Origin: Hyphomicrobiales bacterium
Lineage (GTDB): Bacteria > Pseudomonadota > Alphaproteobacteria > Rhizobiales > Rhizobiaceae
Assembly (NCBI GenBank): GCA_011087605.1
Contig: JAALLE010000027.1
Location: 1 to 43,449 of the forward strand
Reading direction: 5' to 3'
Length of the DNA: 43,449 nucleotides
The notes under the pieces are model-generated. The model was not told where the DNA came from, made no database searches, and saw only the letters and a program-made list of their open reading frames with translations. Positions within the stretch are counted from its first letter, which is position 1; each line of letters opens with the position of its first letter. Positions 36,253 to 43,449 of this stretch are shown one piece after another. The position numbers and the translations under genes are program-made.

Positions 36253-37047
36253 TCATTTCTTGCCGGTGATTTCGGTCAGCAGAGCATCCATGTTTTGTCC
36301 AACTGTACTCTTCGTTGTCGGCGACGGCGACGGCGACGGGGATGTCGGAGGTGGGGACGAAGGCTTTGAGGATGGTGGCGGCGATATTGGCGAACCGGCT
36401 GTCATTGGCGATTTAGGCGCTTCATTTGGTTTGGGGCGAATATCCCCAATCAATGATGAAGCATCGCTTTGACCGGGAGGTGATTTGGTCGTGGAGGCAA
36501 AAATTTGCGGTGGTGACTTGGCGGGTGTCGGTGTCGCCGCCGTCGCGGCAGCCGGGCTAGTTACCGTCGCAGCGGGCTTGATGTCGGAACTCTTGGTGGT
36601 GTTTGGTTTTGGCGCGTCTGGCTTGGCTGGAGCCGCCGGTACATTTGACGCATCGGTTGAGAAGCGGGGTTTGCTAACCGCTGGAGTTGCCGGGGCTTCG
36701 GGTTTTGCCATTGAAGGTTGAGCCAGCGGTTTGGACGAACTGGCCGATGGGGCTTTATTGATGTCGGATTCGATCACCATGTCGTTGGCGCCCCCGATCA
36801 TTATCAGATGTTCAACATCATCTCGGCGCACCAGCACAATTCTGCGACGGTCATCAATTGAGGCGGCATCAGTGATAGCCAGCCGGGCATTTTTGCTGCG
36901 TCGGCCGCCAGCCATCCGGGGACGGGTGAACATTTTGTACAACATGTAGGCCACAAAAATGATGACCAGCGCAACGATGCCGTTGGCAATCAAATTGGCC
37001 GTGTCAACTGATAGGCCAAGCAGGTCTGAGCTGAAAAACTGATACAT
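36253..37047 (-). CDS. FliO-like single-pass membrane protein with long Pro/Ser/Ala tail
   Basis: The 264-residue protein begins with a membrane helix at about 20-40 (ANGIVALVIIFVAYMLYKMF), followed by a short conserved domain RLAITDAASIDDRRRIVLVRRDDVEHLIMIGGANDMVIES (about 55-94). That domain resembles the cytoplasmic part of the flagellar export protein FliO. The remaining 165 residues are low-complexity Pro, Ala, Ser, Thr and Lys, ending in a short helix-like MDALLTEITGKK. No flagellar gene is near. In Rhizobiales such a protein sits beside dksA and is often named FliO, though the link to flagella is unproven. It is divergent from cckA. Confidence 0.6.
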   Translation of the reverse strand: MYQFFSSDLLGLSVDTANLIANGIVALVIIFVAYMLYKMFTRPRMAGGRRSKNARLAITDAASIDDRRRIVLVRRDDVEHLIMIGGANDMVIESDINKAPSASSSKPLAQPSMAKPEAPATPAVSKPRFSTDASNVPAAPAKPDAPKPNTTKSSDIKPAATVTSPAAATAATPTPAKSPPQIFASTTKSPPGQSDASSLIGDIRPKPNEAPKSPMTAGSPISPPPSSKPSSPPPTSPSPSPSPTTKSTVGQNMDALLTEITGKK

Positions 37048-37338
37048 AATCTATTCCGTCCGTTCTGGCCTGCCGTTCAATGCCTGGGCGTGCAGGTCGT
37101 CAAGGTTGTGGTTTGGGGCGCGGTGTCCCCTATGGTTACGAGTTCCTAAAGCAAGGCCCTAAACAATTTGGTAACGTCGCAACAGGCGAATTATGTCATT
37201 GTCAGACTGAATAGCAAACAGGCGAGACCAGGAAAACCAGCCGACACATTCAGCAACCCACAGGGATTGGGGTTTTCAGCGACTGCTGAATATGATTCAA
37301 GACTTGAACGGCTTTTAGGACGAGAAAGTGATTCCCTT

Positions 37339-40059
37339 ATGAGTGAGGCCCTCAAGCAGCCCAGCGCAGATGCGGAACAAGTATCTTCAGGTTCTTTAAA
37401 AAAGCCCACCAATCAAACTTCCCGTCCTGCTTCGAATACGCCCGTGACAGGCAAAACGCCACTGATCGACCGTGCAGAGCGGGGAGGCAATATCGGCCGG
37501 TTGCTGCTGGTCGGCCTCTTGCTTTTGGGTCTGGTGGCGCTGTTTACGATATTGCCGGAAACCATGGCCAAACAGGTGACGCTTGCCCTGTTGACGTTTC
37601 TGTCCATGATAGGTGTGTTTTTTCTGTTCACAGTTGCTATTGGTTTTGTCCATCTTTCCTCGCGCAACAAGGGGGATGGCTTTGCCCGCGCATTTGTTGA
37701 CGGGCTGCATCACGGGGCCGTGGTTACCGACTGGGAAGGGCGTATCGTCTATGCCAATCAGGCTTATGGTGAACTAACGGGGGTGGAAAGCGCTCGTGAT
37801 GTTGCGACGGTTGAACGGGCATTTTCAAGTTCTGATGAAGCTTCCGAAATTGTTTATCGAATGAACCAGCGGGTGCGTAACGGTCAAACCGACACTCAGG
37901 AATTTCGAATGATCCAGGATGTGCGTCATATCAATGGCAGCAAGCACAACCAAACCCCTCACTGGTATCGTATTACCGCCCGTCCACTGGATCACCCGGA
38001 CTACAAAAAGCCGCTATTGGTCTGGGAAATCAGCGATGTCACACAGGAACGGCTTCGTCAGGAAAGCGTGTTTCTTGAGCTGCAACATGCGATCGATTAT
38101 CTCGATCACGCCCCGGCGGGCTTTTTCTCGGCCCAATCCGACGGCTCGATTATGTACATCAACGCGACGCTTGCTGACTGGCTTGGCCTTGATCTGACCC
38201 AGTTCAAGCCCGGCACTGTGAATATGGAAAGCCTGGTTCTTGGTGATGGCATGGCGTTACTGAACACGCTGGAGGTGGAACCCGGAGAGAGCAAAACCGC
38301 GGTAGTTGATCTCGACCTTGCCCGGTCGAATGGTCAAAGTCTGCCGGTTCGTCTCTATCATAAGGTTCCTTTTGCACCTGACGGAGCACCCGGTGCGACA
38401 CGCACATTGGTGCTCAACCGCAGCGCAGGAGAGGGCATTTCTGAAGAACTCAGGGCTGCCGAAGTGCGGTTTACCCGTTTCTTTAACAACACTCCCATTG
38501 CCATTGCCTCGTTTGCCGAAGACGGCTCCATGGTGCAATCCAACGCACCATTCCAAAGATTGTTTGCCGAAGTTCTGGCCAAGGCGAAACGCCATGCCAA
38601 GAGCGAGATTACTATTGATCAGCTATGCGGTGAGAACGAAGCGCCAGCTTTGCTAAAAGCGATGGAAGAGGCCAATGAGGGTAAGGGGACAATCGATTTT
38701 GTGGATTCGGTTTTGCCCGGTGTTGCGGCCCAGATTGACAACGAAGATTGTTCAATTCGCTATTTCATCAGTGCTGTGGCTGATGGTGAATCTGATCCTG
38801 AAAGCGGCGAAAAACAAGAACGCGCAATTCTTTACGCCATCGAGATGACTGAGCAAAAGGCGCTTGAGCGACAAATGGCACAAGGGCAGAAAATGCAGGC
38901 CGTTGGTCAGTTGGCCGGCGGTATTGCTCACGACTTCAATAATGTGCTGACCGCCATTATCGGATTTTCAGATCTGTTATTGTCCAACCATCGTCCGTCC
39001 GACCCGTCTTTCCCGGACATTATGAACATCAAGCAGAACGCCCATAGGGCTGCCTCGCTGGTACGCCAGTTGTTGGCCTTCAGTCGGCGACAGACATTGC
39101 GTCCTCAAACCCTTTCGGTGCCGGATGTTCTGGCCGATTTGCGCATGTTGCTGGCCCGTTTGGTGGGCGACAAGATTAACCTGGAAATGCAACACGGCCG
39201 AGATCTGTGGCCGCTGAAGGCCGATATCGGGCAGTTCGAACAGGTAATTGTCAATCTGTGCGTCAACGCACGTGACGCGATTAACGATACCGAGGCAGAC
39301 GGTGGTGCGGTGACAATTACCACGAAAAATCTGACTCCGGACGATATTCAAAGTGAGCATTTCCGCAAAGAAATGCCGTTGGCCGAATACGTGATGATTG
39401 AGGTCAAAGACACCGGCACCGGTATGAGCCAGGCCGTGATGGAAAAGATATTCGATCCGTTTTTCTCTACCAAGGATGTCGGCAAGGGAACCGGGCTGGG
39501 GCTGTCGACGGTCTACGGAATTATCAAACAGTCAGGCGGATTCATCTATGCCGATTCCGAAGTTGGCAAGGGCACCAGTTTCCGCATCTTCCTGCCTCGT
39601 CATGTGCCAAGTGCTGCCGAGATTGAGGCTTCGCAGGAGGTTGCCGAAAAGAAAGAAGAAAAACCAAAAGATCTTGCCGGTAGTGCGACGATTATTTTCG
39701 TCGAAGATGAAGACGCTGTTCGAGCCGTGGGATCGCGCACATTGCAGGCGCGAGGCTATGATGTTCACGAAGCTGAAAACGGTGCCATTGCATTGGAACT
39801 GATTGAAGAGATGGAAGACGAAGTGGATCTGGTTGTCTCCGATGTTGTCATGCCGGAAATGGATGGTCCGTCGCTTTTGGATGCGGTGCGCAAAATGGGC
39901 AACAAGGTGCCGTTTATATTTGCCTCCGGATACGCTGAAGATGCGTTTGAGAAAAACTTACCAGAGTCAGAACGGGGTAAGTTTGGTTTTATCCCTAAAC
40001 CCTATTCACTGAAGCAACTCGCCACCGCTGTTAAGGAACAGCTGGAAGAAGATGATTAG
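37339..40059 (+). CDS. cckA: CckA-type hybrid sensor histidine kinase
   Basis: From ATG 37339 the protein has 906 residues. Two close membrane helices (about 52-100: LLLVGLLLLGLVALFTILPE and FLSMIGVFFLFTVAIGFV) are followed by PAS domains, including GLHHGAVVTDWEGRIVYANQAYGELTG, then a dimerisation/phosphoacceptor segment GGIAHDFNNVLTAIIGFSDLLL with His531. The ATPase domain (VNLCVNARDAIND, DTGTGM, GKGTGLGLSTVYGI) and a receiver domain with Asp835 in DLVVSDVVMPEMDG complete it. CckA feeds the ChpT-CtrA phosphorelay controlling the cell cycle. The frame extends to TTG 37168, but the extra 57 codons use many AGA/GGA/CGA codons and look non-coding. Neither chpT nor ctrA lies in the window. Confidence 0.92.
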   Translation: MSEALKQPSADAEQVSSGSLKKPTNQTSRPASNTPVTGKTPLIDRAERGGNIGRLLLVGLLLLGLVALFTILPETMAKQVTLALLTFLSMIGVFFLFTVAIGFVHLSSRNKGDGFARAFVDGLHHGAVVTDWEGRIVYANQAYGELTGVESARDVATVERAFSSSDEASEIVYRMNQRVRNGQTDTQEFRMIQDVRHINGSKHNQTPHWYRITARPLDHPDYKKPLLVWEISDVTQERLRQESVFLELQHAIDYLDHAPAGFFSAQSDGSIMYINATLADWLGLDLTQFKPGTVNMESLVLGDGMALLNTLEVEPGESKTAVVDLDLARSNGQSLPVRLYHKVPFAPDGAPGATRTLVLNRSAGEGISEELRAAEVRFTRFFNNTPIAIASFAEDGSMVQSNAPFQRLFAEVLAKAKRHAKSEITIDQLCGENEAPALLKAMEEANEGKGTIDFVDSVLPGVAAQIDNEDCSIRYFISAVADGESDPESGEKQERAILYAIEMTEQKALERQMAQGQKMQAVGQLAGGIAHDFNNVLTAIIGFSDLLLSNHRPSDPSFPDIMNIKQNAHRAASLVRQLLAFSRRQTLRPQTLSVPDVLADLRMLLARLVGDKINLEMQHGRDLWPLKADIGQFEQVIVNLCVNARDAINDTEADGGAVTITTKNLTPDDIQSEHFRKEMPLAEYVMIEVKDTGTGMSQAVMEKIFDPFFSTKDVGKGTGLGLSTVYGIIKQSGGFIYADSEVGKGTSFRIFLPRHVPSAAEIEASQEVAEKKEEKPKDLAGSATIIFVEDEDAVRAVGSRTLQARGYDVHEAENGAIALELIEEMEDEVDLVVSDVVMPEMDGPSLLDAVRKMGNKVPFIFASGYAEDAFEKNLPESERGKFGFIPKPYSLKQLATAVKEQLEEDD

Positions 40060-40110
40060 AACCAAAATCGATTTGATTGGTTTGGCGAACCTGCAAAGAA
40101 AGTAGATGAA

Positions 40111-40503
40111 ATGACGCCGAATGAGCAAACGGCCCTTGTGCGCCGATATTTTGAGTTGATGTCGGCTTCCGACATTGCCGCGATCATTGCGCTTTTTGAG
40201 GCTGATGCCTTCATATTGTCGCCGTTTTTGGGCAAAATGTCCGCTGAAGATTTTTTCAACAAGCTTGGCAGTGCCTCAACCGCCAGCAAACTGACCGTAT
40301 TTGATGTTTTGCTCGGTGAAAGTGGTGACAGCGCAGCGGCTCATTTTGAGTATGACTGGACGCTGGCCAGTGGCGATCAGATTGTTTTTCAGGGCATCGA
40401 CTATTTCAAGTTTTCAGATGCTGGCAAGTTTGCCTCCATGTCGATTTTTTATGACACCCATCCGGTGCGAGAGGATGTTGGCGACAAATACGCAAATGCG
40501 TGA
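40111..40503 (+). CDS. NTF2/SnoaL-like domain protein
   Basis: The 130-residue protein looks like a complete cone-shaped NTF2-like fold: ALVRRYFELMSASDIAAIIALFEADAFILSPFLG at the N-terminus, a middle helix and beta strands AAHFEYDWTLASGDQIVFQGIDYFKF. Members bind small hydrophobic molecules and include isomerases, cyclases and many proteins without known reaction. There are no residues that point to one activity. It starts 51 bases after cckA and may be co-transcribed with it. Assignment by fold pattern only. Confidence 0.65.
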   Translation: MTPNEQTALVRRYFELMSASDIAAIIALFEADAFILSPFLGKMSAEDFFNKLGSASTASKLTVFDVLLGESGDSAAAHFEYDWTLASGDQIVFQGIDYFKFSDAGKFASMSIFYDTHPVREDVGDKYANA

Positions 40504-40733
40504 AATTTGAATCGGCTAAGCGAGTATTGCCTAAAGCTACAAACGCATATGCAGCATCAATCTGTTTGCTTGTGACCTAGCTCCCAACAATCTTGGCTTT
40601 AGAGAAACCAAGATCCCAAAGCGATTCATGAATTGTCAGATCAACTCATCATCAACACCCAGATAATTGACAGAAGAGTGGATGATTTTAATGTAACTGA
40701 TTGCGGCAAACCGGCTGGTTGGGAGACAAAAAC

Positions 40734-41984
40734 ATGATTGTTGTATGGGCTTTGATGGGGATAGCGGCTGCATATTTTTTGTATGGTCTGTTCGTGCGCT
40801 CGCCCTATCAAAGGCAATTTGCAAAAGATTTGCCAAAAGATGTTGTGGTGGATGGATATCTAACACCCCATGAAGTTTTCGACGCCTCCGAAGAAGCGAT
40901 GGCCAAACGCATTAGCGCTGCTTTTTCTGCCGATACCGAATGTCTGGCCAAAGGCGCAGGTGTCAATGACCCGTCGTTTCATGAGCCCCATTGGAGCCAC
41001 ACGACTGGATTGCTGCAGGGTGAATTGAAGATTGATGATGTGACGGCTTTGCCGGAAAGGTTTCGGGTAGGACTTTTTGCGAAAAATGCCACTTATCCGG
41101 TGGTATGCCGACCAAATTTTACCAAAGATCCAGACCTGAAATTCGCCGTCAGCAGGTTGGCTGTGAAGCTGCAATTTCCCAAATTGGTGCCCAATGAGTA
41201 TGCGACAAAGGGCAAAGCGAAGGAGCTTGATCTGTTGCTGGCCGAAGGCGAGATGGGGCCGAACGGTTCGGGACGTCAGTTTTTTGCCCGCGATGCCCAT
41301 CAACTTGATATGGCAAAGACACTCAAGCCACCGTCGCTTGAAACACTGAAAACCCTGTCCAACTGGCGTAACATCGCGATGTTTATCAACGTCTTGAAAA
41401 CCGTTGGCAAATCAATGAAACCGATCGCCTCCGGACCTTCAAATAAATCAGGATGGTCCGGTAAACCGTATTTTTCTTCCGGACCCTATCTGCTTGGTGA
41501 TGGCGCAATGAAGTTTTGTCTGACACCCAATCAATCCGATCCAATTTCAGCCGTTGATCTCAGCCAGGATCCGACCGGACCTCACAAGGCGGCGATGGAT
41601 AATTGGCTGGCAGAAGGCAAAGACGCATCGTTTGATCTGTGCATCCAGCTGGCGACTCCCGATTGCATCAAAGAGCCATCGGCCAGCGATCCTCCCAAAG
41701 GAGTTATGCTGGCTGAATATTGTGATCTTGAATGGGACGAGGCAAAATCGCCCTATGTCAGAGTTGGGCAATTGACGTTGAGGGCCGACGCTGCACTGAG
41801 CAAAGAATTCAACTGGTCGCCTTTACAGTTCAATGCCTGGAACACCTTGCCCGAAATGCGACCGCTGGGTCAGCTGTTTCGAATTCGCAAGCATGTCCAC
41901 CGAGACCATAGCAACACCCGGGTAGAACATATTTATGATCAAAAACCGGGCGCCATGGTGGGCAAATGTCCGTTTGCTTCTTAG
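40734..41984 (+). CDS. Membrane-anchored catalase-like protein
   Basis: The 416-residue protein begins with a membrane helix (MIVVWALMGIAAAYFLYGLF). It then shows the pattern of short catalase-family proteins: SHTTGLLQGELKIDDVTALPERFRVGLFAKNATYPVVCRPNF at about 86-127, FAVSRLAVKLQFP, and near the end FNAWNTLPEMRPLGQLFRIRKHV. The first His of the SHTTG segment is in the place of the distal heme histidine. The C-terminal region is changed from the usual EHRPLGxxNRxRKxVY pattern as I remember it, and no proximal Tyr can be located with confidence, so heme binding and catalase activity are unproven. GGGAG eight bases before ATG 40734 sets the start. Its gene stands alone, facing the GST-like gene. 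Confidence 0.68.
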   Translation: MIVVWALMGIAAAYFLYGLFVRSPYQRQFAKDLPKDVVVDGYLTPHEVFDASEEAMAKRISAAFSADTECLAKGAGVNDPSFHEPHWSHTTGLLQGELKIDDVTALPERFRVGLFAKNATYPVVCRPNFTKDPDLKFAVSRLAVKLQFPKLVPNEYATKGKAKELDLLLAEGEMGPNGSGRQFFARDAHQLDMAKTLKPPSLETLKTLSNWRNIAMFINVLKTVGKSMKPIASGPSNKSGWSGKPYFSSGPYLLGDGAMKFCLTPNQSDPISAVDLSQDPTGPHKAAMDNWLAEGKDASFDLCIQLATPDCIKEPSASDPPKGVMLAEYCDLEWDEAKSPYVRVGQLTLRADAALSKEFNWSPLQFNAWNTLPEMRPLGQLFRIRKHVHRDHSNTRVEHIYDQKPGAMVGKCPFAS

Positions 41985-41990
41985 CAGGGT

Positions 41991-42022
41991 CGAGCAGCGC
42001 GCTAAACAGAGCAAGCTGCTCG
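41991..42022. terminator. Possible bidirectional stem-loop between catalase-like and GST-like genes
   Basis: CGAGCAGC and GCTGCTCG form an eight-pair stem with a 16-base loop, located between two convergent stop codons (41984 and 42036). There is no T run on either side, so termination would be weak or rho-assisted. Confidence 0.4.
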
Positions 42023-42035
42023 CCAATGTTGGGCA

Positions 42036-42785
42036 TTAACAACAGCTGCTGGCGGCCTTATCGCCGCTATCGCCGCCGCTGTTGCTGCCGCAACAACTGT
42101 TGGAAGTTGCGGGAAGGGGAGCCTCGTCGAAATTTCCACCTCGCCCCAAAAAAGTGCGCTCGGCGAGGTAGAAGTTGGAAAACGCTTCATCAAAATCTTC
42201 CGATACTGATTTTTTGGCAAGACCCGTGGCCAACACAGCGGTTTGCCAGTCTTTGACTTTCGGGAATTCTGCAAAGAAGTCGAATCCCGAATGTTGCTCC
42301 ACCAGCTTGGCGCGGTGAAGCAGCGGTAGCCAGGCAATATCAACATTGCCAATTTCATCACCATGAAAATACGGTCCCGAACCCAATTGTTTCTCAGCTC
42401 TGGCAAAGGATTTGTTGAGCTTTTCAGATCGCTCCAGAAGTTTATCCCCATCGGCACTCTGCATTGTCGAGCACTGTACCAGATAGTGTTTGGTGGCCTG
42501 ATAACTCCACGCCCGATCAACGGCGCGCCTTTCGGCGGTGGTGTCAGTAACCAGCGGCGCTGACACTTCGTCGATATATTCGACAATGGCATCTGACTCG
42601 AATAGTGGCGTGCCGCTTTCCGTCACCAAAAGCGGCACCTGACCAGTTGGAGATATGTCGAGAAACCACTGCGGTTTGTCGCTCAAACTGATATATTGGA
42701 TTTCATAGGGGATGTTCTTAGCCTCGAGCATGGCGGTTACGCGCTGCACGAAGGGGCATATCTTGAAACTGACAACTTTGATCAT
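42036..42785 (-). CDS. Glutathione S-transferase-like protein with paired-cysteine tail
   Basis: The 249-residue protein has a thioredoxin-like N-terminal domain with Cys10-Pro in FKICPFVQRV and the cis-proline/glutathione-site segment SPTGQVPLLV and FESDAIVEYID. A helical C-terminal GST domain follows (YFHGDEIGNVDIAWLPLLHRA). The CPF active site resembles omega/lambda-type or dehydroascorbate reductase-like GSTs that use a cysteine. The last 22 residues are unusual: a Ser/Gly/Asn spacer with Cys231-Cys232 and a terminal Cys248-Cys249. Such vicinal pairs could bind soft metals or oxidise. GGAA precedes ATG 42785. It lies 68 bases after the sigma factor gene on the same strand and is probably in its operon. 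Confidence 0.83.
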   Translation of the reverse strand: MIKVVSFKICPFVQRVTAMLEAKNIPYEIQYISLSDKPQWFLDISPTGQVPLLVTESGTPLFESDAIVEYIDEVSAPLVTDTTAERRAVDRAWSYQATKHYLVQCSTMQSADGDKLLERSEKLNKSFARAEKQLGSGPYFHGDEIGNVDIAWLPLLHRAKLVEQHSGFDFFAEFPKVKDWQTAVLATGLAKKSVSEDFDEAFSNFYLAERTFLGRGGNFDEAPLPATSNSCCGSNSGGDSGDKAASSCC

Positions 42786-42853
42786 TTCATCGTTCCTGTG
42801 TTTTGTGGTTCACCCCGTAAGACGACGCGAAAATCAAAAAGACGAAAAAAAGT

Positions 42854-43396
42854 TCAGCAGTTTTGGCAATTATCCGATTTGGGTTGGTAGTCCATGATGT
42901 TGCCGTGCGCATCCAGCTTCATCCGGCAGCAATTTTCGAAGACCCGTCGCAAATCCGATCTGCCGGATTTAAGCCGGGATTTCAACGTGGAATAGGCCAG
43001 TCCATGTTCCGCCGCGTAGGCTTTCTGGGATTGCCCATCAATGTCGACTGCAGTCAGCAATTTGGCTGTTTCTTCGGGCAGGGCGTTAAGAAACGGCTCG
43101 ACGCAGCGTTCCAGAGACTGCAGCGTGTCCGGGTCGTCCTTTTGGTACCAAAGGTCATCCGGTGAGACATCTTTGACACGCCCATTTTTGCGATAGAAAT
43201 CGATGATCGTTCGGTGCGCAGTCTGAAACAGCCATTGCTGAACTTTTGTGTGATCTTCAAGTTGGGAGAGTCCGGCAAATGTTTTGATCGAAATTTCCTG
43301 TAGCAGATCATCTACGTCTGCAGGGTTCGATACCTTGGAATGCAGAAAAGACTTGATCCGCGATTGGTAGTCCAGCCAGATCTGTTCGATATTCAT
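42854..43396 (-). CDS. sigZ: SigZ-like ECF RNA polymerase sigma factor
   Basis: The 180-residue protein has the two ECF sigma regions: region 2 with DVDDLLQEISIKTF and IIDFYRKNGR, and region 4 with YAAEHGLAYSTLKSRLKSGRSDLR. The C-terminal end FENCCRMKLDAHGNIMDYQP followed by a CxxC (Cys156, Cys157, Cys177, Cys180) matches my recollection of Bacillus SigZ and its relatives. The role of these cysteines is unknown; metal or redox sensing is plausible. No anti-sigma gene is visible next to it; the upstream flank is only 53 bases to the window end. The GST-like gene downstream is the likely co-transcribed partner. Confidence 0.85.
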   Translation of the reverse strand: MNIEQIWLDYQSRIKSFLHSKVSNPADVDDLLQEISIKTFAGLSQLEDHTKVQQWLFQTAHRTIIDFYRKNGRVKDVSPDDLWYQKDDPDTLQSLERCVEPFLNALPEETAKLLTAVDIDGQSQKAYAAEHGLAYSTLKSRLKSGRSDLRRVFENCCRMKLDAHGNIMDYQPKSDNCQNC

Positions 43397-43449
43397 TCGT
43401 AACTACTCAGCTACCCTATTTCTGCTGCCATTAGGTGCGACAATTTGAT
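43397..43449. other. Upstream flank of the sigma factor gene, window edge
   Basis: Only 53 bases are available upstream of the sigma factor start. I see no coding frame continuing to the edge with support and no recognisable ECF promoter motif in this short piece. Confidence 0.4.

Noticed and set aside
37168-37338. N-terminal extension of cckA from TTG 37168
   Set aside because: The extra codons include many AGA, GGA and CGA and resemble intergenic sequence; ATG 37339 leaves the membrane helices and all domains intact.

Overview
The window looks like a chromosomal segment of an alphaproteobacterium, most likely from the order Hyphomicrobiales (Rhizobiales). Supporting evidence: an ExoR-like Sel1-repeat protein, a CckA hybrid kinase, a DksA with a single cysteine, the erpA/dgt/argS/SPOR/scpA/scpB block, the ycjX-ycjF pair, and a helix-hairpin-helix tail of the kind that decorates NuoE and ribosomal protein L21 in this order. 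Base composition is moderate, roughly half G+C by eye. A betaine-type BCCT transporter fits a marine or saline habitat, but that is inference. I saw no rRNA, tRNA, CRISPR array, insertion sequence or prophage.

Layout. At 1-2145 lies what looks like the edge of a polysaccharide locus: a possible C-terminal fragment of a gene, a specialised NusG paralogue on the minus strand, and a divergent Wzz-type chain-length protein with an AT-rich middle. At 2355-3981 are a bile-acid:sodium symporter family transporter and a secreted CAP-domain protein. At 3978-7047 two class III nucleotide cyclases lie in tandem on the minus strand; the upstream one (cyclase plus TPR) carries a one-base frameshift. At 7409-12424 are trigger factor, a small secreted protein, a methyltransferase-M20 hydrolase pair and the exoR homologue. 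At 12571-17391 are a BCCT transporter, exonuclease III and a nucleobase permease with an unusual DNA-binding-like tail.

From 17479 to 25660 runs a housekeeping block: erpA diverges from dgt, followed by argS, a SPOR-domain envelope protein, scpA and scpB. The nagZ and tatABC genes I would expect with it are absent. At 25722-28180 are a gamma-glutamylcyclotransferase-fold protein, class II DAHP synthase and a GFA-family protein. At 28269-31690 nadE, folP, folB and folK form a tightly packed operon with stop/start overlaps between the fol genes. At 31687-35524 (minus) are an unknown secreted protein, the ycjF/ycjX pair and a SixA-type phosphatase. At 35767-40059 are dksA, a FliO-like membrane protein and cckA. 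The right end holds an NTF2-like protein, a membrane-anchored catalase-like protein, and a minus-strand pair of a SigZ-like ECF sigma factor and a glutathione S-transferase-like protein, both with paired-cysteine C-termini.

Most of the window is core metabolism and cell-cycle or envelope regulation. The best candidates for something undescribed are the permease carrying a Lys/Ala-rich linker plus helix-hairpin-helix domain (15352-17391), and the sigma factor/GST pair with matching cysteine-rich tails (42036-43396). Next come the divergent catalase-like protein and the ExoR homologue with an Arg/Gly/Asp/Asn-rich extension.
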